Both the position numbers and the translations under genes were made by a program. Positions 53,547 to 62,779 of a stretch of 64,000 nt of DNA are shown piece after piece (within the stretch, counting starts at the first letter, position 1; each line of letters starts with the position of its first letter). The stretch comes from Halapricum hydrolyticum (lineage in GTDB: Archaea > Halobacteriota > Halobacteria > Halobacteriales > Haloarculaceae), in NCBI GenBank assembly GCA_025517565.1, contig JAOPKD010000002.1:1-64000 (forward strand), read 5' to 3'. Below the pieces are notes generated by a model that was not told the DNA's origin, ran no database searches, and was given only the letters and a program-made list of their open reading frames with translations.

Positions 53547-54848
53547 ATGTCCGCAGATGATCCTCGGCGACCAGACAGGCGAGAGTTCGTCAAGGCGGCC
53601 GTCGCGATCGGTGGGACGAGTGCGCTGACGGCGTGTCTCGAGCGCGAACGCCGGAAACTACAGACGGAGACGGCGTCCGACGAAATCGAGTTCCCTCGCG
53701 GGAGTCCGAAGACTGTCCCGACAGGACAACACCGCTGGGGCGAGTTCCTCGTCCGCGATGCGCACGGTAACACTGTCCCGCCCCAGCAACTGGTCGTGCT
53801 CGGACTCCGCTACGAGGGGTCGGGACGGCCGACGACGGACCAGCGAGAACAGGTCGACGATGCACTGGGAACGCTCGAACGGGCGTTCCAGTGGGGGACC
53901 GGCGGCGACGCCGGCGCGGCGTTCAACCGGGGACTGCTGTTCACGCTGGCGTACAGCCCGAGCTACTTCCAGACCGTGGGCGACGTTCCCGACTCGCTGG
54001 TCCCGCAGTCCGAACTGGTGGCGGCCGTCGATGAAGACCCGGCCAGCGCCGACACCTACGACGCGATCATGCTACTCGCAAGCGACGTCGGCGCAGTCGT
54101 CCTCGCCGCCGAAGCGGCACTGTTCGGCCGGACCGAGACGGTCAATGGACTGGCAGTGGAGGCGACCTTCGAAGGTGTCTTCTCCCGGGCTGGCCGCCAC
54201 ACCGGATTCATCGGCAAAGGGATGCCGGCCGACAGGCTCGACGAGGACCGGATCCCGGAGGACGCACCGCTCTCGATGGGATTCAAGTCCGGCTTCCGTG
54301 ACAACCTTCCCAGCGAGGACAGGGTCACGATCCCGGACGGACCGTTCGCCGGCGGGACCACCGTCGCTTCCTCGACGCTCACCATCGACCTCGATCGCTG
54401 GTACGACCAGTCCCACCGCGAACGGGTCGCGGAGATGTTCTGTCCCGCACACGATCCCGAGGCAGTCGGTGAGACGGGAGCGAAACTCGGCGCCGATAGC
54501 GGCGTCACCGAGGATCACGCCGAATCAGTCTCCGAACACGCAGCCGAATACGGGCGCGTCGGTCACGCCCAGAAAACTGCCCGGGCACGCGACGAGGACT
54601 TCGAGCCGACGATCCTCCGGCGGACAGAGGGAATCGCGACGGACGTCGCCGACGGCGTGGGCTTCCAGTTTAACTCCATCCAGGCGCACGTCGAGGATTT
54701 CATCGAGACGCGCCGGACGATGAATCCGGACGAGTACGACGACGACGTCGCCCCCGAAAACCACGGCATCGCCGATTACCTCGACACGGAGCGCCGCGGC
54801 ATCTACCTGGCCCCGCCCCGGAGCGACTGGGCCCTCCCGGAGGTGTAA
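53547..54848 (+). CDS. Divergent DyP-type heme peroxidase-like Tat protein (DUF7405-like)
   Basis: This 433-residue protein has a twin-Arg signal (PDRREFVKAAVAIGGTSALTAC, lipobox Cys30). The body resembles dye-decolorizing peroxidases: MGFKSGFRDN carries Arg251-Asp252 at the place of the GxxDG motif, GTTVASSTLTIDLDRWYDQS, His340 in VGHAQKTAR at the place of the proximal heme His, then PTILRR and GVGFQFNSIQAHVEDFI. The distal GxxDG is not canonical. It is followed after 3 bp by a CRTAC1 gene. The substrate is unknown; a redox role outside the cell is inferred. A GTG start at 53481 is possible but separates the Tat motif from the N-terminus. Confidence 0.65.
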   Translation: MSADDPRRPDRREFVKAAVAIGGTSALTACLERERRKLQTETASDEIEFPRGSPKTVPTGQHRWGEFLVRDAHGNTVPPQQLVVLGLRYEGSGRPTTDQREQVDDALGTLERAFQWGTGGDAGAAFNRGLLFTLAYSPSYFQTVGDVPDSLVPQSELVAAVDEDPASADTYDAIMLLASDVGAVVLAAEAALFGRTETVNGLAVEATFEGVFSRAGRHTGFIGKGMPADRLDEDRIPEDAPLSMGFKSGFRDNLPSEDRVTIPDGPFAGGTTVASSTLTIDLDRWYDQSHRERVAEMFCPAHDPEAVGETGAKLGADSGVTEDHAESVSEHAAEYGRVGHAQKTARARDEDFEPTILRRTEGIATDVADGVGFQFNSIQAHVEDFIETRRTMNPDEYDDDVAPENHGIADYLDTERRGIYLAPPRSDWALPEV

Positions 54849-54851
54849 CCG

Positions 54852-56504
54852 ATGGGGCGCTACGCACTCCTCGTCGGCCTGGTAGCGCTCGTCGCGCTCG
54901 CCGGTTGCGTCGGCGGGTCGGGCCTCCTCGGAACGGACGCCGACTCCGAACCGGCCAGGCTCGCTTTCGAGGACGTTACCGAAGACGTCGGTCTCACCTA
55001 CGAGGCCGACGGGACCGGCGTCGGGAACGGCAACTCGGGCGTCTACACCGCTGACACCGACGACGACGGGTGGACCGACGTGCTCGCGCTCGGCGGCGAT
55101 CGGCCCGTTCTGTTCTCCAATGAGCGGGGAACGTTCGAGCGCTCGGGTGCCCTCCCGACCCTCGACAGACGGTTCAAAAGCGCCGCGTTCGTCGACGTCG
55201 AGGGCGACGGCTGGATCGATCTGCTGCTGTTCGCGCACGACGGCACGGTCGTCTCGCTGCGCAACGACGCGGGACAGTTCGAGCGGGCCGACTACGAACT
55301 GGATGACCTCACCTACCCGCTCGGTGCGGCCGCCGCCGACTACGACGACGACGGTGACACCGACCTGTTCGTCTACCAGTCCGGCGCCTGGAGCGAGCAC
55401 AAACCCGTGGGATACCTCCGGCCAGACAGTTCGATCACGACGGACAACGGCAACCCGAACGTCCTCTACGAGAACGTCGGCGGCACGTACGAACGCGTCA
55501 CCGCTACCTCCATCGAGGGCGCTCACTGGAGTCTGGCAGCGAGCTTCACCGACCTGACCGGTGACGGCCGGCCGGACATCCACGTCGCCAACGACTACAA
55601 CAACGACACGCTCTACCTGAACCGCGGTGGCTCCTTCGAACGGCGTGAACTCGCCGGCTCGACCGCACGGAACGGGATGGCCTCCGAGACGGCCGACCTG
55701 ACCGGTGATGGGCGCCAGGACGTCTTCGTCACGAACATCTGGTTCCCGGATCTCCAGGCGAACATATCAGAGGAGCGCTACGAGCGAATCAAGCGCCTCC
55801 TCGAACACGTCATCCACTCCGGCCGCACGAAGGGAAACACCCTCCTCGTCGGCCAGTCGAACGGAACGCTGCGTGACCGGGCGGACGAACTCGGCGTCCG
55901 TCACGGCGGGTGGGGCTGGGCCGCGGCTGCGACGGACTTCGACAACGACGGCGACCGCGACCTGGTTCACACGACCCAGAACGTCATTCGGGTCGACAGG
56001 GACGATCCAGTCTACACGCGTCCGATGGTCTTCCAGCGGGACGGCGAGCGGTTCTCACGGGTCAGCAAGGACGTCAACGGCATGAGAGAGACGAACGGAC
56101 GCGGAATGGCGAGCCTCGACTTCGACAACGACGGCGCCCGGGAACTCGTTGTCGCGACGTACGACAGCGAGTTCGCCGTCTACGATAACGCCGCCACAGA
56201 CGGACGGCGGAGTATCCAGTTCCGTGCCACCACGGAGAGTGGAGCAACCGCACTCGGAGCCGTCGTGACTGTCACGGCTGGGGACGCCGAGTGGACCGTC
56301 CACCAGTCGAGCAACACCGATTTCCTCTCGCAGGACTCCCGGATCGAACACCTCGGTGTCGGTGACGCGAAGGCGGTTACAGTCCACGTCGAGTGGCCCG
56401 ACGGGACCGAACAGCGGTTCGAAGACGTGGCTACGAACCGGCGAGTTCGGCTGACGAAATCCGGTCTCGTCGGTCTTCGGGATCTCGACGGCCCGCGAGA
56501 GTGA
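54852..56504 (+). CDS. CRTAC1-like FG-GAP/ASPIC lipoprotein
   Basis: The 550-residue secreted protein has a lipoprotein signal ending LAGC (Cys19). Repeated calcium-binding VCBS/FG-GAP blades follow: DTDDDGWTDVLAL, DVEGDGWIDLLLF, DYDDDGDTDLFVY, DLTGDGRPDIHV, DLTGDGRQDVFV, DFDNDGDRDLVH and DFDNDGARELVV. The C-terminal ASPIC/UnbV domain (about 440-530) ends VHVEWPDGTEQRFEDVATNRRVRL. The fold is a beta-propeller with a calcium-rich surface, usually a binding or scaffold role. It is co-transcribed with the DyP-like gene. Confidence 0.9.
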   Translation: MGRYALLVGLVALVALAGCVGGSGLLGTDADSEPARLAFEDVTEDVGLTYEADGTGVGNGNSGVYTADTDDDGWTDVLALGGDRPVLFSNERGTFERSGALPTLDRRFKSAAFVDVEGDGWIDLLLFAHDGTVVSLRNDAGQFERADYELDDLTYPLGAAAADYDDDGDTDLFVYQSGAWSEHKPVGYLRPDSSITTDNGNPNVLYENVGGTYERVTATSIEGAHWSLAASFTDLTGDGRPDIHVANDYNNDTLYLNRGGSFERRELAGSTARNGMASETADLTGDGRQDVFVTNIWFPDLQANISEERYERIKRLLEHVIHSGRTKGNTLLVGQSNGTLRDRADELGVRHGGWGWAAAATDFDNDGDRDLVHTTQNVIRVDRDDPVYTRPMVFQRDGERFSRVSKDVNGMRETNGRGMASLDFDNDGARELVVATYDSEFAVYDNAATDGRRSIQFRATTESGATALGAVVTVTAGDAEWTVHQSSNTDFLSQDSRIEHLGVGDAKAVTVHVEWPDGTEQRFEDVATNRRVRLTKSGLVGLRDLDGPRE

Positions 56505-56522
56505 AGCGTGAAACACGCAAAG

Positions 56523-56533
56523 TTTTAAATATA
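56523..56533 (+). promoter_or_regulatory. TATA box of the GH3 gene
   Basis: TTTTAAATATA centred about 25 bp before the ATG at 56553 fits an archaeal TATA box for a leaderless transcript. Between it and the ATG lies GAGTATCCCAGCTTTGGGTA, containing the imperfect repeat TATCCCA/TTGGGTA, which could hold a regulator site. Confidence 0.6.
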
Positions 56534-56552
56534 GAGTATCCCAGCTTTGGGT

Positions 56553-58778
56553 ATGGCGAACGTAGACGAGCAACCGCCGTACAGAAACCCGTCCGTTTCG
56601 ACCGACCAGCGTGTAGACGATCTTCTCGACCGAATGACGCTCTCGGAGAAGGTCGGTCAACTCGTCGGCACGTGGGCCGGTGAACTCAACTCGACCAAAG
56701 ACCTCGACGACGTCGAACGCGAGATCGTCGAACACGGTGTCGGCGCGGTCGCCTCGTTCGGCTGGGCAGGGGCCCGAGATCGGCGCGTCGACGACGTCGT
56801 CGAGACAGTGAACCGCCTCCAGGAGGTCGCTCTATCCGAAACACGGCTCGGGATCCCGCTCCTGTTCAACGTCGACGCGGTCCACGGTCACGCGTACGTG
56901 ACTGAGGGAACCGCCTTCCCCAACGGACTCGGGATGGCGGCAACCTGGGACGAGGACATGGCCGAAGCCGGGGCGGCCGTCACCGCGAGAGAGGTTCGCG
57001 CGAGCGGTGCTCACCAGAACTATTCGCCGACCTGTGACGTCGCCCGCGATCCCAGATGGGGACGGGCCTTCGAAACCTTCGGCGAGAGCCCCTATCTCTG
57101 TGGCAAATTCGCCGCTGCGAAAGTTCGCGGGTATCAGGGCGACGGTATCGAAGAAGACACGTCAGTGATCGCGACTGCCAAGCACTTCCCGGCCTACAGC
57201 GAACCCGTCCGTGGCGAAGATGCCTCGCCGGTCGAGATCTCGGAGTATCTCCAGCGGAACGTCTTCGCCCCGTCGTTCGTCGACGCGCTCGAAGCGGACG
57301 TCGAGTCGGTGATGCCGTGTTACAACGCGATCGGCGGCGAACCGGCACATGGGTCCCGGCGGCTCCTCACCGAGTACCTCCGGTCGGATCTCGGCTTCGA
57401 GGGCACTGTCGTCTCGGACTGGCACGGTGTGGAGATGCTCCACGAGGACCACCAGGTCACGGCCGATCACCGGGGTTCGGTACAGCTGACCCGCGAAGCC
57501 GGGCTGGACATCGCGTCCGTCGACGCGATCAACCACGCCCAGCATCTCCAGTCGCTGGTCGAAGACGGGGAACTCGCCGAATCCGTCGTCGACGAGAGCG
57601 TCCGGCGAGTGCTGGAGCAGAAGTTCCGACTCGGGCTGTTCGAAGATCCGTTCGTCGACTCCGAGACCGCCCCGGAGGTCGTCGGGAACGACGAACACAG
57701 AGACCAGGCGCTCGAAGCCGCCCGCGAGTCGATGACGCTCCTCTCGAACGACGGGGCGCTGCCGCTCGACGCCGACACGGACGTCCTCGTTGCGGGGCCC
57801 AACGCTGACGATCCCCTCCACCAGCTCGGCGGGTGGAGTATCCCGGACACGGAGGGTGCCGACATCGTGACGATCCGCGAGGGCATCGAGTCACTGGCCG
57901 CCGGCGACGTGACCTACGAGCGTGGATCGGGAATCGCCGAGCCCGACGACATCGAGGCGGCCGCCGAAGCGGCGGCGGACGCCGACGTCGCGGTCGTCGC
58001 TGTCGGCGAGAACTGGTATATCCACGAGTTCGGCCAGAACGCGACCAGTGGCATTGATAACGAGCAGTTCCCCAACCGGACGCAGCTCGAACTGCCCCGG
58101 GCACAGCGTGATCTCCTCGAGGCGATCCACGAGACTGGCACCCCCATCGTCGGCGTACTCGTGACGGGGCGGCCACTCGCAGTGAACTGGCTGGCCGAGC
58201 ACGCTGCGGGACTGCTCATGGCGTACTACCCCGGGACGATGGGCGGGCAAGCCGTGGCGGAGACGCTCTACGGCGAGAACGACCCGAGCGGGCGACTGCC
58301 GATTTCGATTCCCCGTTCGACGGGCAACCTCCCGACGCGGTTCAATTACCTCCGACATCCGATGCCGATCGGCGGCGAAGAACACCTCGACTCGTACGAT
58401 CCGCTGTTCGCCTTCGGGCACGGCGAGAGTTACGCCGAGTTCGAGTACGGCGAGGTAGCGGTGAGCGAGACGACCCTCGGCCCCGAGGAGTCGACGACGA
58501 TCACGGTTCCGGTCGAGAATACGAGCGACCGACCGGGCACCGCCGTCGTGCAGGCTTACGTGAGCCCGGACGTCAGCTCCCGGGTACGTCCGGTCCGGGA
58601 GCTCCGAGGATTCGACCGGCTCACGCTGGCGGGCGGCGAGTCGGGGACCCTGACGATCGAGCTCCCGGCCGCATCGCTCGGGCTCGCACAGCAGGACGGC
58701 AGTCGGGTCGTCGAAGCCGGAACCTACACCATCGAGATCGCCGATCAGCAGGCGACCGTCACCGTCGAGACGAACTGA
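56553..58778 (+). CDS. Cytoplasmic GH3 beta-glucosidase
   Basis: This 741-residue glycoside hydrolase family 3 protein has no signal peptide. The N-terminal (beta/alpha)8-like domain shows GIPLLFNVDAVHGHAYV, TAKHFPAYSEPVRGEDA and the nucleophile loop GTVVSDWHGVEML (Asp289). The second domain shows VLVAGPNADDPLHQLGGWS and VAVVAVGENWYIHEFG, and a fibronectin III-like C-terminal domain ends the chain. It should release glucose from beta-linked oligosaccharides in the cytoplasm, fitting import by the adjacent transporter. A TTG start at 56547 is an alternative. Confidence 0.94.
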   Translation: MANVDEQPPYRNPSVSTDQRVDDLLDRMTLSEKVGQLVGTWAGELNSTKDLDDVEREIVEHGVGAVASFGWAGARDRRVDDVVETVNRLQEVALSETRLGIPLLFNVDAVHGHAYVTEGTAFPNGLGMAATWDEDMAEAGAAVTAREVRASGAHQNYSPTCDVARDPRWGRAFETFGESPYLCGKFAAAKVRGYQGDGIEEDTSVIATAKHFPAYSEPVRGEDASPVEISEYLQRNVFAPSFVDALEADVESVMPCYNAIGGEPAHGSRRLLTEYLRSDLGFEGTVVSDWHGVEMLHEDHQVTADHRGSVQLTREAGLDIASVDAINHAQHLQSLVEDGELAESVVDESVRRVLEQKFRLGLFEDPFVDSETAPEVVGNDEHRDQALEAARESMTLLSNDGALPLDADTDVLVAGPNADDPLHQLGGWSIPDTEGADIVTIREGIESLAAGDVTYERGSGIAEPDDIEAAAEAAADADVAVVAVGENWYIHEFGQNATSGIDNEQFPNRTQLELPRAQRDLLEAIHETGTPIVGVLVTGRPLAVNWLAEHAAGLLMAYYPGTMGGQAVAETLYGENDPSGRLPISIPRSTGNLPTRFNYLRHPMPIGGEEHLDSYDPLFAFGHGESYAEFEYGEVAVSETTLGPEESTTITVPVENTSDRPGTAVVQAYVSPDVSSRVRPVRELRGFDRLTLAGGESGTLTIELPAASLGLAQQDGSRVVEAGTYTIEIADQQATVTVETN

Positions 58779-58780
58779 GA

Positions 58781-59890
58781 CTACTCCAGTGACGTCGATT
58801 CGTTCGCGCTGATCTCAAACGGGAAGTCGATCGATTCGATACTGATTCTGTGGGCCTCGATGTCCTCGTAGATCGCGCCCCACGAACCGACAGACAGGGT
58901 CTCGTCGCCGGTATCCAGGTAGATCGTCGCGTAGTTCGAGAGGTCCTCCAGAGAGAGGTTCGAGCCACGGTCGGTGTACCGGGTGGGGTAGAACGCCTCG
59001 GACAGCTCTCCACGGACGAGGCACGGTTCTCGGGTTTCGATGTAGTTGCCCCGGACGGCGACCCGAATGTCGGCCCCGTCGTCCAGCAGCGGGATCACGT
59101 CACGCATGAACTCTTCCAGGGAGTCGTATTCCGTCCAGTGGGAACCCGAATCGAACAGCGGTTCCCACATGTGCCACTGGCAGCTCACGAAGTACCAGTG
59201 GACCATAAACGAGAGAATGTAATCGTCGATCAAGACGCCGTAATCCTCGTCAGCACGCGTATTCGGCGTGAAGAAGACGTGATGTCGGTCGACGATCGCG
59301 AGAAACGGTCCCGGAATCGTTCCGACTCGAATATTCAGCTTCGAGTTTGCCAGGCCCAGCGCTGCGGCCTTCTCTCGGATGTCCGGTTCTGCATAGAGGT
59401 GGATGCGGATGAACACGCCCCGCTCGGCGGCACTTTCGAGCTCCGGGAGGAGCAACTCGAGCTGGTCGTACGTCAACGTCAGTTCGGCCGTGACACTCGC
59501 CTCGTCGAGGCTGTCCCGGACGCGCTCGTACACCGTCTCCGGCCGCTTCACGACGCCCACCCTGTGTTCGTCCACGTCGGGCTCCTCCCACTGGTCTTCG
59601 AGTTCGTCCGCCGCCTCGGTCAACAGTGACCCGCGCGAACGCAGTAGATCGAGGATCTCGTCGGGTTCGTTCGGTTTTGCGTGCAGCCGGTCCCCCTCGA
59701 TCGTCTCTACGAACCCCTGCTCTTCGAGCGAGCGGAGCGTCTCGTACACCTGCGACGTGGGGATCGAAGACTTACTCGAGACGTCGACAGCCGGTAACTG
59801 ACCGTATTTGACCAGCGTCAGGTACGCTTCGGACTCGTACTTCGTGAGCCCCGTATTTTCGAGTGCACGGTGAAGTTCGTCCGCGTCCAT
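58781..59890 (-). CDS. TrmB family sugar-responsive transcriptional regulator
   Basis: The 369-residue regulator has the TrmB winged helix at 1-75 (GLTKYESEAYLTLVKYGQLPAVDVSSKSSIPTSQVYETLRSLEEQGFV), then a coiled-coil dimerisation part and the TrmB C-terminal effector domain (about 110-369), which binds sugars in known members. It is convergent with the GH3 gene, 2 bp apart, and is the only regulator of the beta-glucan cluster, so it is the likely controller. A TTG at 59899 could add three residues. Confidence 0.92.
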   Translation of the reverse strand: MDADELHRALENTGLTKYESEAYLTLVKYGQLPAVDVSSKSSIPTSQVYETLRSLEEQGFVETIEGDRLHAKPNEPDEILDLLRSRGSLLTEAADELEDQWEEPDVDEHRVGVVKRPETVYERVRDSLDEASVTAELTLTYDQLELLLPELESAAERGVFIRIHLYAEPDIREKAAALGLANSKLNIRVGTIPGPFLAIVDRHHVFFTPNTRADEDYGVLIDDYILSFMVHWYFVSCQWHMWEPLFDSGSHWTEYDSLEEFMRDVIPLLDDGADIRVAVRGNYIETREPCLVRGELSEAFYPTRYTDRGSNLSLEDLSNYATIYLDTGDETLSVGSWGAIYEDIEAHRISIESIDFPFEISANESTSLE

Positions 59891-60287
59891 GGTTTCCAAT
59901 ACGCCCGACGGGGTGAAAGGCTATCGGAACACACCTGAGAACGTACAGGTAATATAATTTATAAAAAGGCGCTACATCTATCTTAGTAGATTGTACGTGA
60001 AAGTCGCTCACAAGCCCGAAATCGGCTCTCTGATCGCCGAATACCTTACCGGGAATGAAATTTCATAAGCAAACCGTCCTTTTCGAAAACGCGCAGATCG
60101 GTCAAGCAGTATCGATGGTTAGGGTTCGTCGCGGTGATGGGGCCACTCGCGTCCTCAGTGACGTACTACAACTCCGTTCGGGCCCGCAGTGCGGCGGCTC
60201 GCTGAGGCGAGTGGGCAGATTCGGCGGTCATCCACGGCGAGATCTCGGTCGGCGGTCACAGAGTCCAGTACGAACACGCAATGTACT

Positions 60288-60307
60288 TTACAAACATACA
60301 TATGTAA
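60288..60307. promoter_or_regulatory. Near-palindrome related to 37510
   Basis: TTACAAACATACATATGTAA matches the perfect palindrome at 37510-37529 at 17 of 20 positions. It lies about 400 bp upstream of the TrmB start in a gene desert. Confidence 0.35.
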
Positions 60308-61425
60308 TCCTACGTTCGGAAAGAACGCTCGACAGGACTGATGCCGGGAGGGGGCGCGACCCGGAAGCGCTTTGTCGTCTGGAACGGAACCGGACCGAGA
60401 GCGACACACTCGAACCGAGTCGACGTAGCGTGGTCGACCGACAGTGTGTGGGAGACTCTAGAATTACAAGTGTACGGTTGTAATTGTTTTCAGGTGTCGG
60501 TCGCCCTGTGGTTTGACGTTCGACTCTCCGTCTTCGATGTCCCGGTTGTACTCCACCGCCACTCTAGCAATGCGTCCGCGGCGTCACGGGAGCCAGATCG
60601 TCCGACGGGATTAACCGCTTCGCCCGGATCACACCCCGGGTCGTCGCGGTGCGTTCTGGGTAGACATCGCCCGATGAGCTGTCGAAGTCCTCCACGACCC
60701 GTCGAAGACTCGGCCTGCTCTCGCCGATAGCCGGCCACCCCACCTCGACGAGCTGCTGCCCGAGATAATATAAGAACACAGTCATAAATTTGTATTTGAT
60801 ATTTATTCTCCAGACGAATCGATACTCCGATAGACAGGTCGATTCACGGGATCGGTCCTTGATCGGGATCAGTGACTGCTATCCCTGAGAATGCGCGTTT
60901 TCACGTCCGAAGAGAATCTCTGACGACGTGGTGCGGTACACCGACGATCGGTGACGTGCTTGTGGCTCGGGAATATCAGCACATTTCACGTTGTCTGGAA
61001 ATAGTGAATATACGCCCAATAATCATCCCTTAGACCCACATAAATCTAGATATCGGCCAGTCTTTGTCGAAGATCGAGATCTATCTCGAATCGAGGTTCG
61101 TGAGGGGTCTGAAAGCTCCCTTCTTTATAGTAAGGAAAATTTGATGAACTACGATATAACAAATATAAAATAATTATTCCGTCACCGAGTTCGGCGCGTA
61201 TCCCGGCTGCACGTTCCGCTGTTGGAACGTTCGATCGAAGATGCACAGCAGAGCCACGAGCAACGTCCGACGCGACCCCGTCGTTGAGACTCGCCGCGCG
61301 TCCCGAGTTCTGAGAGGTCGCGAAGAGACTGTGCCAGCAGACTCCTATTGTCGGCGTATTCGAAGTCGGCAGCTCGACGTTTGCGGCGACCCGGAAGCTC
61401 CGTTCCGAGGAAGATGGGTCTCCGT

Positions 61426-61475
61426 CGTCATCGCCACCATTGAGGCATAAGCGGCCCACCTGGAAAAGCTCGTCT
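61426..61475. repeat. 50-bp block related to 37350-37399
   Basis: Aligned without gaps, 39 of 50 positions agree, including CGTCATCGCCACCAT at the left and TGGAAAA-CTCGTCT at the right. Both copies lie in AT-rich deserts. This suggests fragments of one dispersed element. Confidence 0.5.
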
Positions 61476-61537
61476 CGGCTGGCATGATTCACTGTGTGCG
61501 TGGCCAGCGAATCATCGATCCGGGCGGACAGTCGTTT

Positions 61538-62242
61538 TCAGACTTCGCAGCTCCAGTAGGAGACCGACGCGAGCCGATCGCCGAACGGCAGGGACCCGAG
61601 CGTGGTGTCGATCTTGCGGAACGTCGACGCCGTGCTGTTGGGGATCTGCCGGTAGAAGCCGTACGGCAGGACGAAGTCGTGTTCGTCGCCGACCAGCTCC
61701 AGCCCGACCTCATCGAGGAGTCGGGTGACCTCCCACCGCGAGTACAGCCGCGACCCCATCGGGAGCGCCCAGTTGTAGATCGAGCGCGTCGAGAATCGAT
61801 TGAACGTGTCGAAGAAGACGATCTCGCGCGACACGCGGCGCATTTCGCTCAGGAACGACGCGGGCGTGTCGGCGAGATGGAAGAACCGCATCGCGATGAC
61901 GGCGTCGAAGTGATCGTCAGGGAACGGCAGTCGACCCGCGTCGCCACGCAGGAACTCGAGGTGATCGGCGACACCGGCTGCTCGGGCCTTCTCCCGACCC
62001 TGCTTCAGCATCGGACCCGAAATGTCTAGCCCGACGACATCCGCCCCGCGTTCGGCTAGCATCACCGTAAACCGGCCAGTCCCACAAGCGATTTCGAGTA
62101 TCTCGCTGTCTTCGACCGGTCCGATCGCGTTCAACACGGCCTGTTTCTCCCGCCGGTCGATCAGGCGGCCACCGCGCGAGAAGCGCTTCTCCTCGTACTC
62201 CTCGGCGATGTCGTCGGCCTGGTACCACTCCTGTCCTTTCAC
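61538..62242 (-). CDS. Class I SAM-dependent methyltransferase
   Basis: The 234-residue enzyme shows motif I EILEIACGTGRFTVMLAERG, motif II GLDISGPMLKQG and the post-motif LPFPDDHFDAVIAMRFFHL, followed by VSREIVFFDTFNR. This is the UbiE/Methyltransf_11 type. The substrate (quinone, lipid or small molecule) is not deducible. It is monocistronic, with the desert downstream. Confidence 0.9.
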   Translation of the reverse strand: MKGQEWYQADDIAEEYEEKRFSRGGRLIDRREKQAVLNAIGPVEDSEILEIACGTGRFTVMLAERGADVVGLDISGPMLKQGREKARAAGVADHLEFLRGDAGRLPFPDDHFDAVIAMRFFHLADTPASFLSEMRRVSREIVFFDTFNRFSTRSIYNWALPMGSRLYSRWEVTRLLDEVGLELVGDEHDFVLPYGFYRQIPNSTASTFRKIDTTLGSLPFGDRLASVSYWSCEV

Positions 62243-62437
62243 GGTGTCCGAACTGTCCTCAGCGTAGGAATAAAACGATACTGAATCGGCTTCGTCGTGA
62301 ATCCCCGCACGGATCGATCCTCGACACGCACCGTAATCTAAATCTACGTCCGTTACATTAATACACCTTATACAGACAGTATTCCTTCCACATACCTATA
62401 GACAAGTTTTACCACCAGTGATGATCGAGTGGGTGGT

Positions 62438-62716
62438 ATGAGTACGACTACCGAAGGGGTCCAGCCCGAACTGAGCTTCACCGACAGCGCCATTCGCGAC
62501 CGACTGAGCGATCTTCCACCGAGTGCCAAGCTCGTCGCGAAAGTACTGGAGGGGAGCGCCCCGCTCTCGCAGGGCGAACTCGCCGAGGAATCGCTACTAC
62601 CCGACCGGACGGTACGATACGCACTGAACCGGCTGGACGAGGCCGATCTCGTCGATTCGCGATACAGCTTCCGGGACGCGCGCAAGCAGGTGTACTTCCT
62701 GGCCGATCGGCGGTAG
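62438..62716 (+). CDS. Small winged-helix (MarR-like) DNA-binding protein
   Basis: The 92-residue protein is a single winged helix: SDLPPSAKLVAKVLEGSAPLSQGELAEESLLPDRTVRYALNRLDEADLVDSRYSFRDARKQVYFL-like layout (helix-turn-helix about 45-70, wing about 75-90). The start at 62438 gives MSTTTEGVQ. Haloarchaea often have such one-domain regulators. It is 63 bp upstream of the cysteine-cluster gene. Confidence 0.85.
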   Translation: MSTTTEGVQPELSFTDSAIRDRLSDLPPSAKLVAKVLEGSAPLSQGELAEESLLPDRTVRYALNRLDEADLVDSRYSFRDARKQVYFLADRR

Positions 62717-62779
62717 TGCCCGCGAGGCCAGCGACGATCCAGCGCGGTGTTTTTGTACGTCGATCCGCTCGGTGACAGC

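Larger units (their letters stand above)
59891..61537. other. 1.6-kb gene-poor region with decayed repeats
   Basis: The region shows alternating GC-rich and AT-rich patches, no gene with family support, a 20-bp near-palindrome (60288-60307), a block related to the other desert (61426-61475), and frames of 60-148 codons without signatures. Two overlapping minus frames near 60490-60785 (GQQLVEVGWPAIGESRPSLRR) could be a frameshifted relic. The AT patch at 59950-59990 is the TrmB promoter side. I regard most of it as mobile-element debris. Confidence 0.5.

Noticed and set aside
61046..61492. 148-codon minus-strand frame in the 60-61.5 kb desert
   Set aside because: The C-terminal third is AT-rich and protein-unlike, and it spans a block repeated at 37350; more likely debris than a gene.
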